A DNA stretch of 51,011 bases from Nitrosomonas sp. Nm51 (GTDB lineage: Bacteria; Pseudomonadota; Gammaproteobacteria; Burkholderiales; Nitrosomonadaceae): assembly GCF_900111165.1 (NCBI RefSeq), contig NZ_FOGH01000019.1, forward strand, positions 1-51,011, read 5' to 3'. Below are positions 17,812 to 28,083 of the stretch, in pieces; position 1 is the first letter of the stretch; each line of letters begins with the position of its first letter. Under the pieces are notes generated by a model. It saw only the letters and a program-made list of their open reading frames with translations, was not told the origin of the DNA and searched no databases. Position numbers and translations under genes: made by a program.

Positions 17812-18660
17812 CTAACGGCTTAATACAACTTCCAAAACAAATTTACTGCCAATATAAGCCAACAAAAGCATGGCAAAGCCAGCCAACGTCCAGCGTATCG
17901 CGATCCTGCCACGCCATCCATAGAATTGCCGCCCAATCAACAACGCCGCGAATGTTCCCCACGAAATGAAACCAAACAATGTCTTATGCGTAAATGTCAA
18001 CGGCTGGTCGAACACTTCTTTGGAAAAAACAATTCCGCTGAGCAGTGTCAGTGTCAATAAAATAAAACCAACCCAAATAATAGCAAACAGCAACTTTTCC
18101 ATTGCCAACAACGGTGGCAGATTGGTTAATAACGAATGCGCTGCGGGGTGATGCAACTGATACTCAACGACTGTCATCAGAACGGCATGCAGTGCCGCTA
18201 TCGTCAACAGACTATATGCGGACATTGCCACGATCAAATGTGCTTTAAATGCTGGCAGCTCGGTATTTTCCAGCGGTTTCAGTGAAGGAAAAACAAGCGG
18301 TAACACAACAGCAATAGCTGCAGCAGCTGCAATCGGCGCCAGTAACGTCTGCAACCCCTGGTATCGATTAAAAAATCCCGAAAACCAGTATATAGCGGCA
18401 GTCAACCATACTATCAGTGAAACCGCGCCGCCAACACCGAGATTGAGTCCTGTACCTGCAAGAATTGTTCTATAAAGCACGAATGCATGAAGCATTAGCG
18501 GCACAAACATAACATAATGAACGTAGCGGACAGTCGCAGCGGCACTTTTTTCTTCACCGTTCGTTTGCGTAGAGGGCTGCCTGTAAAGACTGCGCCAGAT
18601 CAACCAACCGACCAGACTATAAAGCAAAAAAGCTGCAAGATAAGTTAAAATGTCAATCAT
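17812..18660 (-). CDS. ypjD: cytochrome c assembly-type membrane protein (YpjD-like)
   Basis: The 282-residue polytopic inner-membrane protein has about eight hydrophobic segments and the CcmC/CcsA-type layout of the 'cytochrome C assembly protein' family. It is read divergently from ffh, as E. coli ypjD is. The family's role in heme handling is assumed from homology; E. coli YpjD has no firm function. The frame reaches a TTG at 18687, but starting at the ATG at 18660 gives an N-terminus (IDILTYLAAFLLYS) that begins with the first membrane helix as in relatives. An ATG at 18672 is also possible. Confidence 0.82.
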   Translation of the reverse strand: MIDILTYLAAFLLYSLVGWLIWRSLYRQPSTQTNGEEKSAAATVRYVHYVMFVPLMLHAFVLYRTILAGTGLNLGVGGAVSLIVWLTAAIYWFSGFFNRYQGLQTLLAPIAAAAAIAVVLPLVFPSLKPLENTELPAFKAHLIVAMSAYSLLTIAALHAVLMTVVEYQLHHPAAHSLLTNLPPLLAMEKLLFAIIWVGFILLTLTLLSGIVFSKEVFDQPLTFTHKTLFGFISWGTFAALLIGRQFYGWRGRIAIRWTLAGFAMLLLAYIGSKFVLEVVLSR

Positions 18661-18796
18661 TGATACGGTCATTAAATAGATAGACAATTATTAAGTCTAC
18701 ATGGCACGTTAACAAATTCATAGTATGCACATGCATAATGCATGATTTTTTCACCACCGTATTACTGATATACATTTATTTTCTGAGGTTTTTTGT

Positions 18797-20146
18797 ATGT
18801 TTGAAAATCTAACCGGCCGGCTTTCTGATGTCATCAAAACGCTAAAAGGCGAAGCACGGCTCACCGAAAGCAATATCCAGAAAGCACTGCGTGAAGTTCG
18901 ACTGGCATTACTTGAAGCAGATGTCGCCTTACCTGTCGTGAAAGAATTCATCGCACGTGTGAAGGAAAAGGCGGTTGGACATGAGGTCATGAGCAGCTTG
19001 ACGCCGGGCCAGGCACTTGTGGGTGTTGTCCATCAAGAACTCATGGCCATTATGGGCGGAGACAAAGCTGACCTTAACCTATCGACGACCCCTCCCGCCG
19101 TCATTTTAATGGCCGGTTTGCAAGGGGCAGGCAAAACAACCAGTAGCGGAAAGCTTGCAAAATGGCTCATGGATCATAACAAGAAAAAAGTATTGCTGGT
19201 TTCTTGCGACATATATCGCCCTGCCGCCATCCATCAGTTGGAACTTCTGGCAAATCAAACCGGCGCCGATTTTTTCCCGGTTCAGAGTGGACAAAAACCC
19301 GGCGAAATTGGAGCAGCCGCATTGGATTACGCGCGTAAACATCACCATGACGTCATGATAGTTGATACGGCCGGCCGATTGGGTATTGATGAAGCTATGA
19401 TGCGGGAAATCAACGAACTTGAAAGCCTACTGAGTCCGATCGAGACATTATTTGTTGTCGACGCCATGCAGGGACAGGACGCTGTCAACACGGCAAAAGC
19501 TTTTTCAGAAGCATTACCGTTGACCGGCGTTGTGCTAACCAAGCTTGACGGTGACGCGCGCGGTGGTGCCGCATTATCGGTTAAACATATAACTGGAAAG
19601 CCCATCAAGTTTACGGGCATTGCGGAAAAACTGACCGGACTGGAAGCCTTTTATCCTGACCGCATGGCTTCACGTATTTTGGGTATGGGCGATGTTCTTG
19701 GCTTGATTGAAGAAGCACAGCGCAGCACTGACGAACGCGAAGCTAAAAAACTGTTAAAAAAAGTCAAATCAGGCAAAGGATTCGATTTAAATGACTTTAA
19801 AGCGCAATTTCAACAAATGAAAAATATGGGCGGCATGAGCGCCATGCTTGACAAGTTACCTGCACAATTAAGCCAGGCTGCGCAAAGCGTTAACGTGGAT
19901 GATAAAGTGATTAGCCGCACTGAAGCCATTATCAATTCAATGACACTACAAGAACGCGTCAAACCAGAAATACTTAAGGCGTCGCGTAAAAGACGTATCG
20001 CGGCAGGTGCAGGCGTTTCCGTTCAGGAAGTTAATCGTCTGTTGTCCCAGTTCGACCAGGCAAAAAAAATGATGAAAATGATGAACAAAGGCGGCATGAC
20101 AAAAATGATGCGCGGCTTAAAAGGTATGTTTCCCCGGGCGCGTTAG
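18797..20146 (+). CDS. ffh: signal recognition particle protein Ffh
   Basis: Ffh is the SRP54 GTPase which, with 4.5S RNA, brings nascent membrane proteins to FtsY. In its 449 residues there are the N domain, the G domain with GLQGAGKTTSSGKLA (G1, about 107), DTAGR and TKLDGDARGGAAL, and the Met-rich M domain (about 325-449: MKNMGGMSAMLDKL ... MMKMMNKGGM). GAGG lies upstream of the ATG. No 4.5S RNA gene is seen nearby. Confidence 0.98.
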   Translation: MFENLTGRLSDVIKTLKGEARLTESNIQKALREVRLALLEADVALPVVKEFIARVKEKAVGHEVMSSLTPGQALVGVVHQELMAIMGGDKADLNLSTTPPAVILMAGLQGAGKTTSSGKLAKWLMDHNKKKVLLVSCDIYRPAAIHQLELLANQTGADFFPVQSGQKPGEIGAAALDYARKHHHDVMIVDTAGRLGIDEAMMREINELESLLSPIETLFVVDAMQGQDAVNTAKAFSEALPLTGVVLTKLDGDARGGAALSVKHITGKPIKFTGIAEKLTGLEAFYPDRMASRILGMGDVLGLIEEAQRSTDEREAKKLLKKVKSGKGFDLNDFKAQFQQMKNMGGMSAMLDKLPAQLSQAAQSVNVDDKVISRTEAIINSMTLQERVKPEILKASRKRRIAAGAGVSVQEVNRLLSQFDQAKKMMKMMNKGGMTKMMRGLKGMFPRAR

Positions 20147-20181
20147 ACTTCTCCTTGATCAGCACGGATTTACAATATGTT

Positions 20182-20637
20182 TCAGTCTGCGACAACCGGA
20201 ACCAGTTCAAGTCCGACGACCTGATCCCCCGCATTTATTTTTCTTTGTGAAAACCAGCCGATATTCATTTCCAGAGCATATTTTGCCTGACCAGCTGAAT
20301 AATAAGCAGAAAGAGTATGAGGCTGCATGTCGGCAATATTGATAATAAAACCCTTTTCATCAATGAAAGCAACGCTTAACGGTATCATCGTGTTTTTCAT
20401 CCACATACCATAATAAGCGTTTTTTGGAAACACAAACAGCATGCCGGCACTTTCATCCAGATGCTCCCGAAACATCAATCCTTGCGCTCTGGAAGCATAC
20501 GTAGCAGCAACCTCCGCTGACAAAGCATAACCGGATATCTGCAATGAAATCCGCCGCGGGTCGGTGGCCGCCGCTCCCGCCGTACCCGACATGATCACAA
20601 ACGAACAAAAACAACAGGCAAGCATTATCAAACGCAT
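20182..20637 (-). CDS. DUF192 exported protein
   Basis: A 151-residue protein. The N-terminus (MRLIMLACCFCSFVIMSG, then TAGAAA) is a likely Sec signal peptide. The DUF192 core follows: SRAQGLMFREHLDESAGMLF, then the signature GMWMKNTMIPLSVAF. The frame extends upstream to 20712, but that adds a hydrophilic leader overlapping dut; GAGGAA before the ATG at 20637 favours the short form. It starts 14 bp after dut and is probably co-transcribed with coaBC-dut. Function of the family is unknown. Confidence 0.85.
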   Translation of the reverse strand: MRLIMLACCFCSFVIMSGTAGAAATDPRRISLQISGYALSAEVAATYASRAQGLMFREHLDESAGMLFVFPKNAYYGMWMKNTMIPLSVAFIDEKGFIINIADMQPHTLSAYYSAGQAKYALEMNIGWFSQRKINAGDQVVGLELVPVVAD

Positions 20638-20650
20638 ACTCAGTGCTTCC

Positions 20651-21100
20651 TCAGTGCTTTCCTGTGCTGCCAAATCCATTTTCCCCGCGCTGACTGACGT
20701 CGAATTCTTCAACTACATTAAAGCCGACTTGCACAACGGGCAGAACAACCAGCTGCGCAATACGTTCCATCGGCTTTAACTCAAACGACACCTGCCCCCG
20801 ATTCCAGCAGGATACAAAAACCTGCCCCTGATAATCCGAGTCAATCAGTCCAACCAGATTTCCTAAAACAATCCCATGTTTGTGGCCAAGTCCAGAGCGC
20901 GGCAAAACCATTGCCGCCAAACCGGAATCAGCGATATGCACTGCGATACCAGTTGGCACCAGAATTGTTTGTCCAGCTTGTATTGTTTCAGTCTGCTCAA
21001 TACATGCGCGCAAATCCAGTCCGGCTGAACCCGGCGTGGCATATGATGGCAGATGCTCATACAAACGCTTATCGAGAATTTTTACATCTAGTTGCGTCAT
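20651..21100 (-). CDS. dut: dUTP pyrophosphatase (dUTPase)
   Basis: The homotrimeric enzyme hydrolyses dUTP to dUMP, keeping uracil out of DNA. All five motifs are visible: [34 protein letters not shown] and the C-terminal GENGFGSTG. The ATG at 21100 overlaps the stop of coaBC in ATGA, and the resulting start ([11 protein letters not shown]) matches E. coli Dut; the frame is open a little further up. The coaBC-dut order is a common proteobacterial pairing. Confidence 0.97.
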   Translation of the reverse strand: MTQLDVKILDKRLYEHLPSYATPGSAGLDLRACIEQTETIQAGQTILVPTGIAVHIADSGLAAMVLPRSGLGHKHGIVLGNLVGLIDSDYQGQVFVSCWNRGQVSFELKPMERIAQLVVLPVVQVGFNVVEEFDVSQRGENGFGSTGKH

Positions 21101-22338
21101 ATCTTGTTCAATTTCCTGTCGCATTGCTGCTGTAAATATAATTTAGCAATATGCCGGATCAACCGGCCGGCCTGCAATTGCTTGGAAGCCCTTTCAAGAA
21201 CATGTTGGCCGTCATCATCGAGCAAAATCAACGCAGCCTCATCGGAATTCATTGCTTCCTGCGCCCAATTGGCAACCAGCAAAGGCAATTTTTTTTGGCG
21301 CCGCTTACGCGCCGCGTTTTTTTCCAAATTCTCAGTTTCCGCCGCAAAGCCAACACAAAATGGAGGTTCGGGTAAATATGCGACTTGCGCCAGTATATCC
21401 GGATTCGGCATCAACTCCAGAACCAGCTTTTGATCTGTTTTCTTAATTTTTCTCGGACTAATATTAACTGCACGATAATCTGCCACGGCCGCAACGCCAA
21501 TAAAAATATCCGGTTTTTCCCTGGCTATTACTGTCTCAACAGCGCCCAGCATTTCCCGTGCACTCGACACATTTATCAACCGGTTAACAGCAGGTGCGCT
21601 CAAGCATGTCGGACCGGTAACCAGTGTCACCGTAGCGCCGGCATCCAGCGCAGCCTGTGCAAGTGCATACCCCATTTTTCCAGAACTGATATTTGTAATG
21701 CCGCGCACCGCGTCAATAGCTTCAAATGTCGGCCCGGCAGTGATCAATACATTTTTGCCTTGCAACAAACCATTAGATAATCTTTGCTGCACGACAGCAA
21801 GCAATGCTTCAACTGCAAGCATGCGCCCCATCCCAACTTCGCCACATGCCTGTTCTCCATTTTCGGGTCCGGCAATAATTACGCCATCATTTTGCAAGCA
21901 ACTGATATTCCGTTGCGTGGCCGGATTCTCCCACATTTTTCGATTCATCGCAGGCGCAATCATTAATGGACAATTGCGCGCCAAACAAACTGTCGTCAAC
22001 AAATCATTTGCCAAGCCACATGCCAGTTTTGCAATAAAATCAGCACTTGCCGGTGCAATCAATATCAGGTCCACATTTCTGGATAGATTGATATGCGCCA
22101 TAGCACTTGCTTTATCAGCTTCCCATAAATCAGAAAATACAAACTGACCGGTCAACGACTGGAAAGTTATTGGTCCGATAAAACGACACGCTGAATCAGT
22201 CATCACGGTTTTTACCAGGCACCCCGCCTGTGTTAATAGACGCGCGAGCTCAGCCGCCTTATATGCCGCCACCCCTCCTGTAACCCCAAGTAGCAGGCGT
22301 TTACCGGATAAAGATGACCCAGCATAGTTATTATTCAT
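21097..22338 (-). CDS. coaBC: CoA biosynthesis bifunctional protein (PPC synthetase/decarboxylase)
   Basis: The protein condenses 4'-phosphopantothenate with cysteine and decarboxylates the product. Of 413 residues the N-terminal ~185 are the flavoprotein decarboxylase CoaC ([29 protein letters not shown]), and the rest is the CTP-dependent synthetase CoaB ([18 protein letters not shown] with the SSGKMG turn, and [20 protein letters not shown]). Length and domain order are normal. It leads the operon with dut and the DUF192 gene and is read away from radC. Confidence 0.97.
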   Translation of the reverse strand: MNNNYAGSSLSGKRLLLGVTGGVAAYKAAELARLLTQAGCLVKTVMTDSACRFIGPITFQSLTGQFVFSDLWEADKASAMAHINLSRNVDLILIAPASADFIAKLACGLANDLLTTVCLARNCPLMIAPAMNRKMWENPATQRNISCLQNDGVIIAGPENGEQACGEVGMGRMLAVEALLAVVQQRLSNGLLQGKNVLITAGPTFEAIDAVRGITNISSGKMGYALAQAALDAGATVTLVTGPTCLSAPAVNRLINVSSAREMLGAVETVIAREKPDIFIGVAAVADYRAVNISPRKIKKTDQKLVLELMPNPDILAQVAYLPEPPFCVGFAAETENLEKNAARKRRQKKLPLLVANWAQEAMNSDEAALILLDDDGQHVLERASKQLQAGRLIRHIAKLYLQQQCDRKLNKI

Positions 22339-22466
22339 ATAAATCTGAGAAAAATGAGTAGTTCAATATCATATGCCGTTCATGCAGGCTGATTGCTAAA
22401 ATTTTAACTTAATCACATTCATTTCGATGCCGTATCAATTGAAAATCCAATAAATATTTCACAGCT

Positions 22467-23141
22467 ATGGCAATTACCGACTGGCCTACTCATGAACGCC
22501 CCCGAGAGAAACTACTAAAACTGGGCGCAAAAAACCTGTCAGATACAGAGTTACTGGCCATTTTCCTGCGTACAGGTACTACTGGCAGAAACGCAGTTGA
22601 ACTTGCTAGAAATCTGCTAACCCATTTTGGTGGCCTTAGCAATCTATTTTCTGCTGATAAAGCGGCACTCTGCAATGTTCAGGGTGTTGGAATCGCCAAA
22701 TATACACAGTTACAGGCCATTCTTGAAATAGCACGCCGCACAATCTGCGAAAAACTTGAACGCGGCTGTATGATGAATACACCTCAACTTGTACGGGATT
22801 TCTTGCACCTAAGTCTCGCAAATAAACAGCATGAAATTTTCATGGCCATCTTTCTTGACGCAAAACATCATATGATTGCAACCGAAGAACTGTTCACCGG
22901 GACACTAACTCAAGCCAGTGTTTATCCACGCGAAGTCATTAAACGTGCTTTATATCATAATGCCGCTGCCATTATTTTCGCCCACAATCACACCTCGGGC
23001 AGCACAGAACCAAGCCAAGCCGACAAGGCACTGACACATATACTAAAAAAGGCGCTTGACTTAATAGACATCAAGGTGCTCGACCACTTTATCATAGGTA
23101 ATAATGAAATAATGTCATTTGCAGAACATAATCTTATCTAA
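22467..23141 (+). CDS. radC: RadC-family (JAMM/MPN) protein
   Basis: The 224-residue protein has an N-terminal helix-hairpin-helix part (LLTHFGGLSNLFSADKAAL) and a C-terminal JAMM metalloprotease-like domain with HNHTSGSTEPSQAD, giving the His-x-His-x10-Asp metal site. Despite the name, a role in DNA repair is not established. It is divergent from coaBC with a 128-bp gap and sits before rpmB, as in many proteobacteria. Confidence 0.95.
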   Translation: MAITDWPTHERPREKLLKLGAKNLSDTELLAIFLRTGTTGRNAVELARNLLTHFGGLSNLFSADKAALCNVQGVGIAKYTQLQAILEIARRTICEKLERGCMMNTPQLVRDFLHLSLANKQHEIFMAIFLDAKHHMIATEELFTGTLTQASVYPREVIKRALYHNAAAIIFAHNHTSGSTEPSQADKALTHILKKALDLIDIKVLDHFIIGNNEIMSFAEHNLI

Positions 23142-23247
23142 CAAACGCCGATAACACACGTCATCTCGATTGCACCAAGCGTATCCTGCAGACGTAAAAA
23201 TCTTCATTTCAATAAATGGCAAAACAAATTCTTCTCCGATTATATAT

Positions 23248-23277
23248 TTGGAAAAAAAATAAAAATCGCGATATAAT
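23248..23277 (+). promoter_or_regulatory. sigma-70 type promoter for rpmB-rpmG
   Basis: A -35-like TTGGAA (23248-23253) and a perfect -10 TATAAT (23272-23277) are separated by 18 bp, in a strongly A-rich stretch 36 bp before the rpmB start codon. The position and hexamers fit a strong ribosomal-protein promoter. Confidence 0.65.
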
Positions 23278-23313
23278 TTAGTTCTTTGCAATTTCTGGGT
23301 GTACAAATAATAT

Positions 23314-23550
23314 ATGGCACGAGTATGTGAAGTTACGGGTAAAAAACCGCTGACCGGGAACAATGTATCTCACGCAAACAACAAAAGCAAAAGGCGTTTC
23401 TTACCAAATTTACAGAGACGTAAATTCTGGCTGGAGAGTGAGAACCGTTGGATCAGCATGCGATTAACGAACGCGGCCTTACGCACAATCGATAAAAAAG
23501 GAATAGATGTAGTTGTTGCTGAAATGCGAGCACAAGGTAAACGCATTTAA
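23314..23550 (+). CDS. rpmB: 50S ribosomal protein L28
   Basis: The 78-residue protein begins [20 protein letters not shown] and ends in [13 protein letters not shown], with the L28 signature throughout and the normal length. It is rich in basic residues, as expected for an rRNA-binding protein. It forms a pair with rpmG, 41 bp downstream. Confidence 0.98.
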   Translation: MARVCEVTGKKPLTGNNVSHANNKSKRRFLPNLQRRKFWLESENRWISMRLTNAALRTIDKKGIDVVVAEMRAQGKRI

Positions 23551-23591
23551 CCCTAACTGATTAGTTTACAACAACATAAAGGAAGCAACCC

Positions 23592-23747
23592 ATGCGCGAT
23601 AAAATCAAGCTCGAGTCTTCAGCCGGAACCGGACATTTTTATACAACAACAAAAAATAAACGTGCAAACCCTGAAAAATTAGAAATTACAAAATTTGACC
23701 CGGTTGCCCGTAAACACGTCAAATACAAAGAAACAAAACTTAAATAA
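23592..23747 (+). CDS. rpmG: 50S ribosomal protein L33
   Basis: This 51-codon gene starts with ATG after AAAGGAAGCAACCC. The protein ([20 protein letters not shown] ... [11 protein letters not shown]) is a typical L33 of the type without the Cys4 zinc site, so it does not depend on zinc. It follows rpmB on the same transcript, the usual arrangement. Confidence 0.97.
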   Translation: MRDKIKLESSAGTGHFYTTTKNKRANPEKLEITKFDPVARKHVKYKETKLK

Positions 23748-23846
23748 CTGTAAATTCAGATTCTTGAGTATAAAATTAGCACAGAATTTACTTGCAAGCT
23801 AGCTGCTAAAGCTTCAATTTATTTGTCGAAGTACGCTTTTCATGAG

Positions 23847-24512
23847 TCACTGCTGAGATAACAAGCAATCAACGGCCTTACGCAATGCAGCCACTTCAGC
23901 TTGCAGCCTGATGACCTCTGATTTGAGCGCATCAAATTCGTTGTATGACACAACGGAATTCGTATCCGTTTTGGAAGGTATATCGCTGAATTCTTTGTCA
24001 TCAGGGTTTTCCGAAAGCAAATGCATCCAGCGATTTTCCCGCGAGCCCGGTTTTCGCGGCAATTTCATCACCAAACTTCTGTCTTTACCCGCCTCGGCCA
24101 ATTCCTCAAGAAAAGCTTCAACCGATGAAATATCAGCAAACTTATGTAGCCGTCCACAATGAATGCGCAATTCTCCGGCTGTTTGCGGTCCTCTCAATAT
24201 GAGCATGGCTATTAACGCAACTGATTGAAACGGTAATTTAAGTTCCCGTTCAACATGATGCGCATAACGTACCGCGCGCCCACCACTTGACTCCGAAACC
24301 AAGGACAACTGTTTTAAATTTTCAACCGCTTCCAGGACGTCTGCTGGCGAAGCATTCATCACAGGAGACCGATTCGACCTCTGGCTACAACCTGATATCA
24401 AGGCATTTAATGTAAGCGGATAGATATCTGGAACCGTGTATTGTTTTTCAATCAATACGCCCAGCACACGGGCTTCAATTGATGATAATACTGGCAACAA
24501 GGAGCTATTCAC
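23847..24512 (-). CDS. YceH-family (UPF0502/DUF480) protein
   Basis: The 221-residue cytoplasmic protein has two winged-helix-like halves: LSSIEARVLGVLIEKQYTVPD with NALISGCSQRSNRSPV near the start, and a second (FQSVALIAMLILRGPQTAGEL) in the middle. It ends in a short coiled coil (LKSEVIRLQAEVAALRKAV). Length and motifs match YceH of E. coli. Its function is unknown; the winged helices suggest DNA binding, which is inference. It is convergent with rpmG. Confidence 0.9.
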   Translation of the reverse strand: MNSSLLPVLSSIEARVLGVLIEKQYTVPDIYPLTLNALISGCSQRSNRSPVMNASPADVLEAVENLKQLSLVSESSGGRAVRYAHHVERELKLPFQSVALIAMLILRGPQTAGELRIHCGRLHKFADISSVEAFLEELAEAGKDRSLVMKLPRKPGSRENRWMHLLSENPDDKEFSDIPSKTDTNSVVSYNEFDALKSEVIRLQAEVAALRKAVDCLLSQQ

Positions 24513-24602
24513 TTATTCACTGTCAATGAATGGCTAGTTTCAAAATAATGCAGAATCATTTTATAAACCATATGAACACAACCCTTACTTATATAGCATA
24601 AA

Positions 24603-25700
24603 CTATGAAATAGCGAGCATGCGGTCTAATGCTTGTTTAGCCAGGCCAGCTTCTGTTGTCGGTACCTGAATACGGTTAACGACCGTTCCATTAACTAGAT
24701 TCTCTAGTGCCCATGCCAAATGTTGCGGATCAATACGGGCCATGGTTGAGCACATACAAACCAGTGGCGACATAAACTGTACGATTTTATTTTGCGATTT
24801 AAATTCGTCGGCGATCCTGCTCACCAGATTCAATTCCGTTCCAACCAACCAACGTGTTCCCTCCTCGGCTGCGGCAATCGTTTTGATAATATATTCGGTT
24901 GAGCCGACATAATCCGAAGCGCGACAGACTTCAAAGCTGCATTCCGGGTGGGAAATGACAATACCATCAGGATGTTGGTTGCGGAAACGGAGAATATGCT
25001 GCGGCTGAAACATTTGATGTACAGAACAATGACCTTTCCATAGCAGTATCTTTGCCCGTTTGATTTGTTCCGGAGTCAATCCACCCATCGGTTCGTCAAA
25101 ATCCCATACCACCATTTCATCCAGCGGTATACCGAGCTGGTGACCGCTCCAGCGGCCCAAATGTTGATCAGGAAAAAACAAAACTTTCTCACGCTGCTGA
25201 AAGGACCATTCGAGGATTTTACCCGCATTGCTGGACGTACAGACAATACCCCCATGTTCACCGCAGAAGGCTTTCAAATCGGCAGCAGAATTGATGTAAG
25301 TAACCGGGGTCACGACATCTTCGGGTGGCAAAATATGGGCAAGCTCGCGCCAGGCACGTTCCACCTTTGTCAGACTAGCCATATCTGCCATCGAACAACC
25401 CGCAGCCATATCCGGTAAAATCACAGTCTGCTCGTCACTCGACAATATATCCGCCACTTCTGCCATGAAATGCACACCACAAAACACCAAGTAATCCGCA
25501 TCAGTCCGCGCAGCCTGATAGGCTAGTTTTAATGAGTCGCCAGTCAGATCCGCGTGGCAGTAAACATCCGCGCGCTGATAATGATGCGACAAAAGCACTA
25601 CTCGCTCACCCAATACTTTTTTTGCTGCCGCTATACGTTGCGCACACGCCTCGTCCTGCATGTGGTCAAAATTTTCAAATTTTATCGCTTCAGCCCGCAT
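24603..25700 (-). CDS. nadA: quinolinate synthase
   Basis: The 4Fe-4S enzyme condenses iminoaspartate with dihydroxyacetone phosphate to make quinolinate for NAD. The 365-residue protein shows the family motifs LLSHHYQRADVY, TSSNAGKIL, FFPDQHLG, SHPECSFEVCRASD and PLVCMCSTMARI, with cysteines available for the cluster (near residues 111, 203 and 300). No nadB or nadC is next to it. It needs Fe-S assembly such as the suf system further along the window. Confidence 0.97.
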   Translation of the reverse strand: MRAEAIKFENFDHMQDEACAQRIAAAKKVLGERVVLLSHHYQRADVYCHADLTGDSLKLAYQAARTDADYLVFCGVHFMAEVADILSSDEQTVILPDMAAGCSMADMASLTKVERAWRELAHILPPEDVVTPVTYINSAADLKAFCGEHGGIVCTSSNAGKILEWSFQQREKVLFFPDQHLGRWSGHQLGIPLDEMVVWDFDEPMGGLTPEQIKRAKILLWKGHCSVHQMFQPQHILRFRNQHPDGIVISHPECSFEVCRASDYVGSTEYIIKTIAAAEEGTRWLVGTELNLVSRIADEFKSQNKIVQFMSPLVCMCSTMARIDPQHLAWALENLVNGTVVNRIQVPTTEAGLAKQALDRMLAIS

Positions 25701-26151
25701 ACAATATTTCTTTCTTTTAATTAATCAATAAAAACGTTTACATTAACATAGAAAAAGGAATTCTCATCCCAAAACTGTATTTCTCAACAATCAAACAACT
25801 CTTTCAAATGGCTTTGCAATTTTATATTTCTGCCTGCCTGTCGACAGCAGTGTCAACTTCAATCGCAGCCATCAGCTATATGAATGTTTATTTATATAAG
25901 ACACCCCTTAGTACTCTATTCATTGATAAGCGCATATCCAAAATACAAGCTACCCGCGCTTTTATAGCGTCAATCGGAATATAATATACTACCGTCTGTC
26001 GTTATAATGACATACTTTTGGCACAGTAAGTTCTGCTATAATTTTCAATCATATTGGTTTTGCATAGATAATAATGCTTACCACACAAATCCGCGCTGGT
26101 TAACCGTATTAATCTTCTGAAAATTTATGACAACAATTGTCATTTGAGCTT
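25701..26151. other. divergent nadA-lptC gap with a MITE-end relic and promoter
   Basis: This 450-bp gap is A/T-rich and holds no gene. ATAAGACACCCC followed by TAGTACTCTATTCAT (25897-25923) is a single end of the MITE family seen complete at 44602. An extended -10 promoter lies at 26034-26042. Nothing else is recognised. Confidence 0.45.
26034..26042 (+). promoter_or_regulatory. extended -10 promoter for the lpt operon
   Basis: TGCTATAAT gives a perfect TATAAT with a TGn extension about 110 bp before lptC. No good -35 hexamer lies 17 bp upstream, which is usual for extended -10 promoters. Assignment to lptC is by position. Confidence 0.45.
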
Positions 26152-26721
26152 ATGTCCATGTTTCGACGCCAAAGCTTCAGCTTTTCCTTTATCGTGCTGG
26201 TTGGATTAACGGCGCTGATACTATGGTTCGACAATGTAACTGAGCGGCTACCATCAGGTGCAGATGGCGATTTATACCAACAACCTGACTATATCGCCGA
26301 AAATATTTCGGGACTGCGTGTGGAATATGCACAATCGATTCAGCAAATCTTTCATGCAAAGGAAATGTCACACTTCATAAATCAGGATTTTACAAAGCTC
26401 AATAATGTCCATTTCATGCACGCCAAACCTGACACGCCCCCATTCCGGGTGTCTGCCGATCAAGCTGAAATTCATGAGAATGGTAAAAATATTTACTTAA
26501 GGGGCAATGTAAACGTTATCAGAGGAACCGATGAAGACGACAAAAAAATCATACTTAAAACAGAAACACTTCATCTTATTCCGGATCAAGAGCTAGCTAA
26601 AACAGATCAATCAGTCATAATCACGAGACTTAACACGACCATCCATGCAACTGGCTTGAAATTTAACAATAAAACGAACACGATTGAACTATTGTCACAC
26701 GTACGCGCGTTTGACCGGTAA
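26152..26721 (+). CDS. lptC: LPS export protein LptC
   Basis: LptC is the bitopic inner-membrane protein that passes LPS from LptB2FG to LptA. It has 189 residues with one N-terminal membrane helix (FSFIVLVGLTALILW) and a periplasmic beta-jellyroll (RVSADQAEIHENGKNIYLRG and on). The frame opens at a TTG at 26137; the ATG at 26152 is chosen as it puts two basic residues just before the helix. It comes first in lptC-lptA-lptB-rpoN, the usual order. lptF/G, lptD and kdsC/D are not in the window. Confidence 0.9.
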   Translation: MSMFRRQSFSFSFIVLVGLTALILWFDNVTERLPSGADGDLYQQPDYIAENISGLRVEYAQSIQQIFHAKEMSHFINQDFTKLNNVHFMHAKPDTPPFRVSADQAEIHENGKNIYLRGNVNVIRGTDEDDKKIILKTETLHLIPDQELAKTDQSVIITRLNTTIHATGLKFNNKTNTIELLSHVRAFDR

Positions 26722-26731
26722 CTCAAACTTT

Positions 26732-27277
26732 ATGAAGTGTCACTTTTTTCTTTTTTTATTATTTTTAATTTTGTCATTCAGCGTATATGCTGAGCGCGCC
26801 GATCGTGATAAGCCAATTCATCTTGAAGCAGACCGTGCAACTGTTGAGGACATAAACCGCAAAGACTCCACACGCGTGAGCATTTTTACAGGCAATGTCA
26901 TTTTGACGCAAGGCACGTTGCATATCAGCGCCGACAAGGTGGTGATAAAAGAGGACATTAATGGATTCCGCCATGCCACTGCCACAGGCAATCTGGTCAG
27001 TTTTCGTCAAAAACGTGATGGAACTGACGAATATGTTGAAGGTTGGAGTAAACGTGCCGAATATGATAACAGAACTGACAAAATAGAATTATTCAAACAA
27101 GCCCGTTTAAAGCGGGGAGAAGACGAAGTCAACGGTGATTATATTTCCTACAACATGAATAGCGAGTTTTTTCAAGTCATTGGCAGCTATGAACACGGTG
27201 AGGAAACAGATACTGATAATCGTGTGCGCATCATTATTCAGCCCAAAAACAAATCTGCCGAGTCCAGTTCAGAATAA
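26732..27277 (+). CDS. lptA: LPS transport periplasmic protein LptA
   Basis: LptA forms the periplasmic bridge for LPS. The 181-residue protein starts with a Sec signal peptide (FFLFLLFLILSFSVYA) and has an OstA-type jellyroll: PIHLEADRATVED, FTGNVILTQGTLHISADKV and YDNRTDKIELF. The frame is open further up, inside lptC, but the ATG at 26732 gives the signal peptide and lies 10 bp after lptC. Confidence 0.94.
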   Translation: MKCHFFLFLLFLILSFSVYAERADRDKPIHLEADRATVEDINRKDSTRVSIFTGNVILTQGTLHISADKVVIKEDINGFRHATATGNLVSFRQKRDGTDEYVEGWSKRAEYDNRTDKIELFKQARLKRGEDEVNGDYISYNMNSEFFQVIGSYEHGEETDTDNRVRIIIQPKNKSAESSSE

Positions 27278-27305
27278 GCGTTTATAAAACATGTTATAAG
27301 CGTCT

Positions 27306-28028
27306 ATGAGTATATTAAGGGCTGAAAATTTAAAGAAACGTTACAAATCACGCACTGTGGTTCATGATGTCTCTTTTTCGCTTAACAGTGGAGAAGTAAT
27401 TGGCCTGTTAGGTCCTAACGGTGCGGGAAAAACAACTTGTTTTTACATGATTGTCGGACTTGTATCGCTTGATCACGGCAATATTTATCTGGATAATCGC
27501 AGCTTAACACAACTCCCTATGCATGAAAGAGCACGTTTGGGCCTGAGCTATCTGCCTCAGGAAGCTTCCATTTTCAGACGGCTCACAGTTGAAGAAAATA
27601 TCTTAGCCATTCTGGAATTACACCGTCTAGATAATGGCCAATTAGAGCAACAACTTGATTCGTTATTACATGACTTACATATCAGTCATATCCGTAATCA
27701 TGCTGCGGTCAGTTTATCCGGTGGCGAACGCAGACGGGTAGAAATTGCACGTGCGCTGGCTTCGCGCCCCAGGTTTATTTTACTGGACGAACCATTTGCA
27801 GGTGTTGACCCTATAGCCGTTATGGACATTCAGAAAGTTATCAACTTCCTAAAAGAACGTGATATCGGCGTTCTGATTACCGATCACAATGTTCGTGAGA
27901 CATTAGGTATTTGTGACCGTGCCTATATCATCAGCGACGGAAAAGTCTTAGCACAGGGCATGCCAGATGAAATCATTTATAATGAGCACGTCAGAAAGGT
28001 TTATTTAGGTGAGCATTTTCAGTTGTGA
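27306..28028 (+). CDS. lptB: LPS export ABC transporter ATP-binding protein LptB
   Basis: The cytoplasmic ATPase powers LPS extraction with LptF and LptG. In its 240 residues: Walker [10 protein letters not shown] (about 38-46), Q-loop in [12 protein letters not shown] signature LSGGERRR, Walker [14 protein letters not shown] and the switch His in [10 protein letters not shown]. The length and the LptB-typical C-terminus ([10 protein letters not shown]) are normal. It follows lptA by 28 bp. Confidence 0.97.
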   Translation: MSILRAENLKKRYKSRTVVHDVSFSLNSGEVIGLLGPNGAGKTTCFYMIVGLVSLDHGNIYLDNRSLTQLPMHERARLGLSYLPQEASIFRRLTVEENILAILELHRLDNGQLEQQLDSLLHDLHISHIRNHAAVSLSGGERRRVEIARALASRPRFILLDEPFAGVDPIAVMDIQKVINFLKERDIGVLITDHNVRETLGICDRAYIISDGKVLAQGMPDEIIYNEHVRKVYLGEHFQL

Positions 28029-28083
28029 CAAACCAATCGAACGCTTTTTTAGATTAATCAACACCTATCTGTTTCTTGGAATC

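Noticed and set aside
26025..26045. Sigma-54 promoter suggested by TTGGCACAG upstream of lptC
   Set aside because: The GG-GC spacing is 13 bases instead of 10, and the same bases form a better extended -10 (TGCTATAAT).
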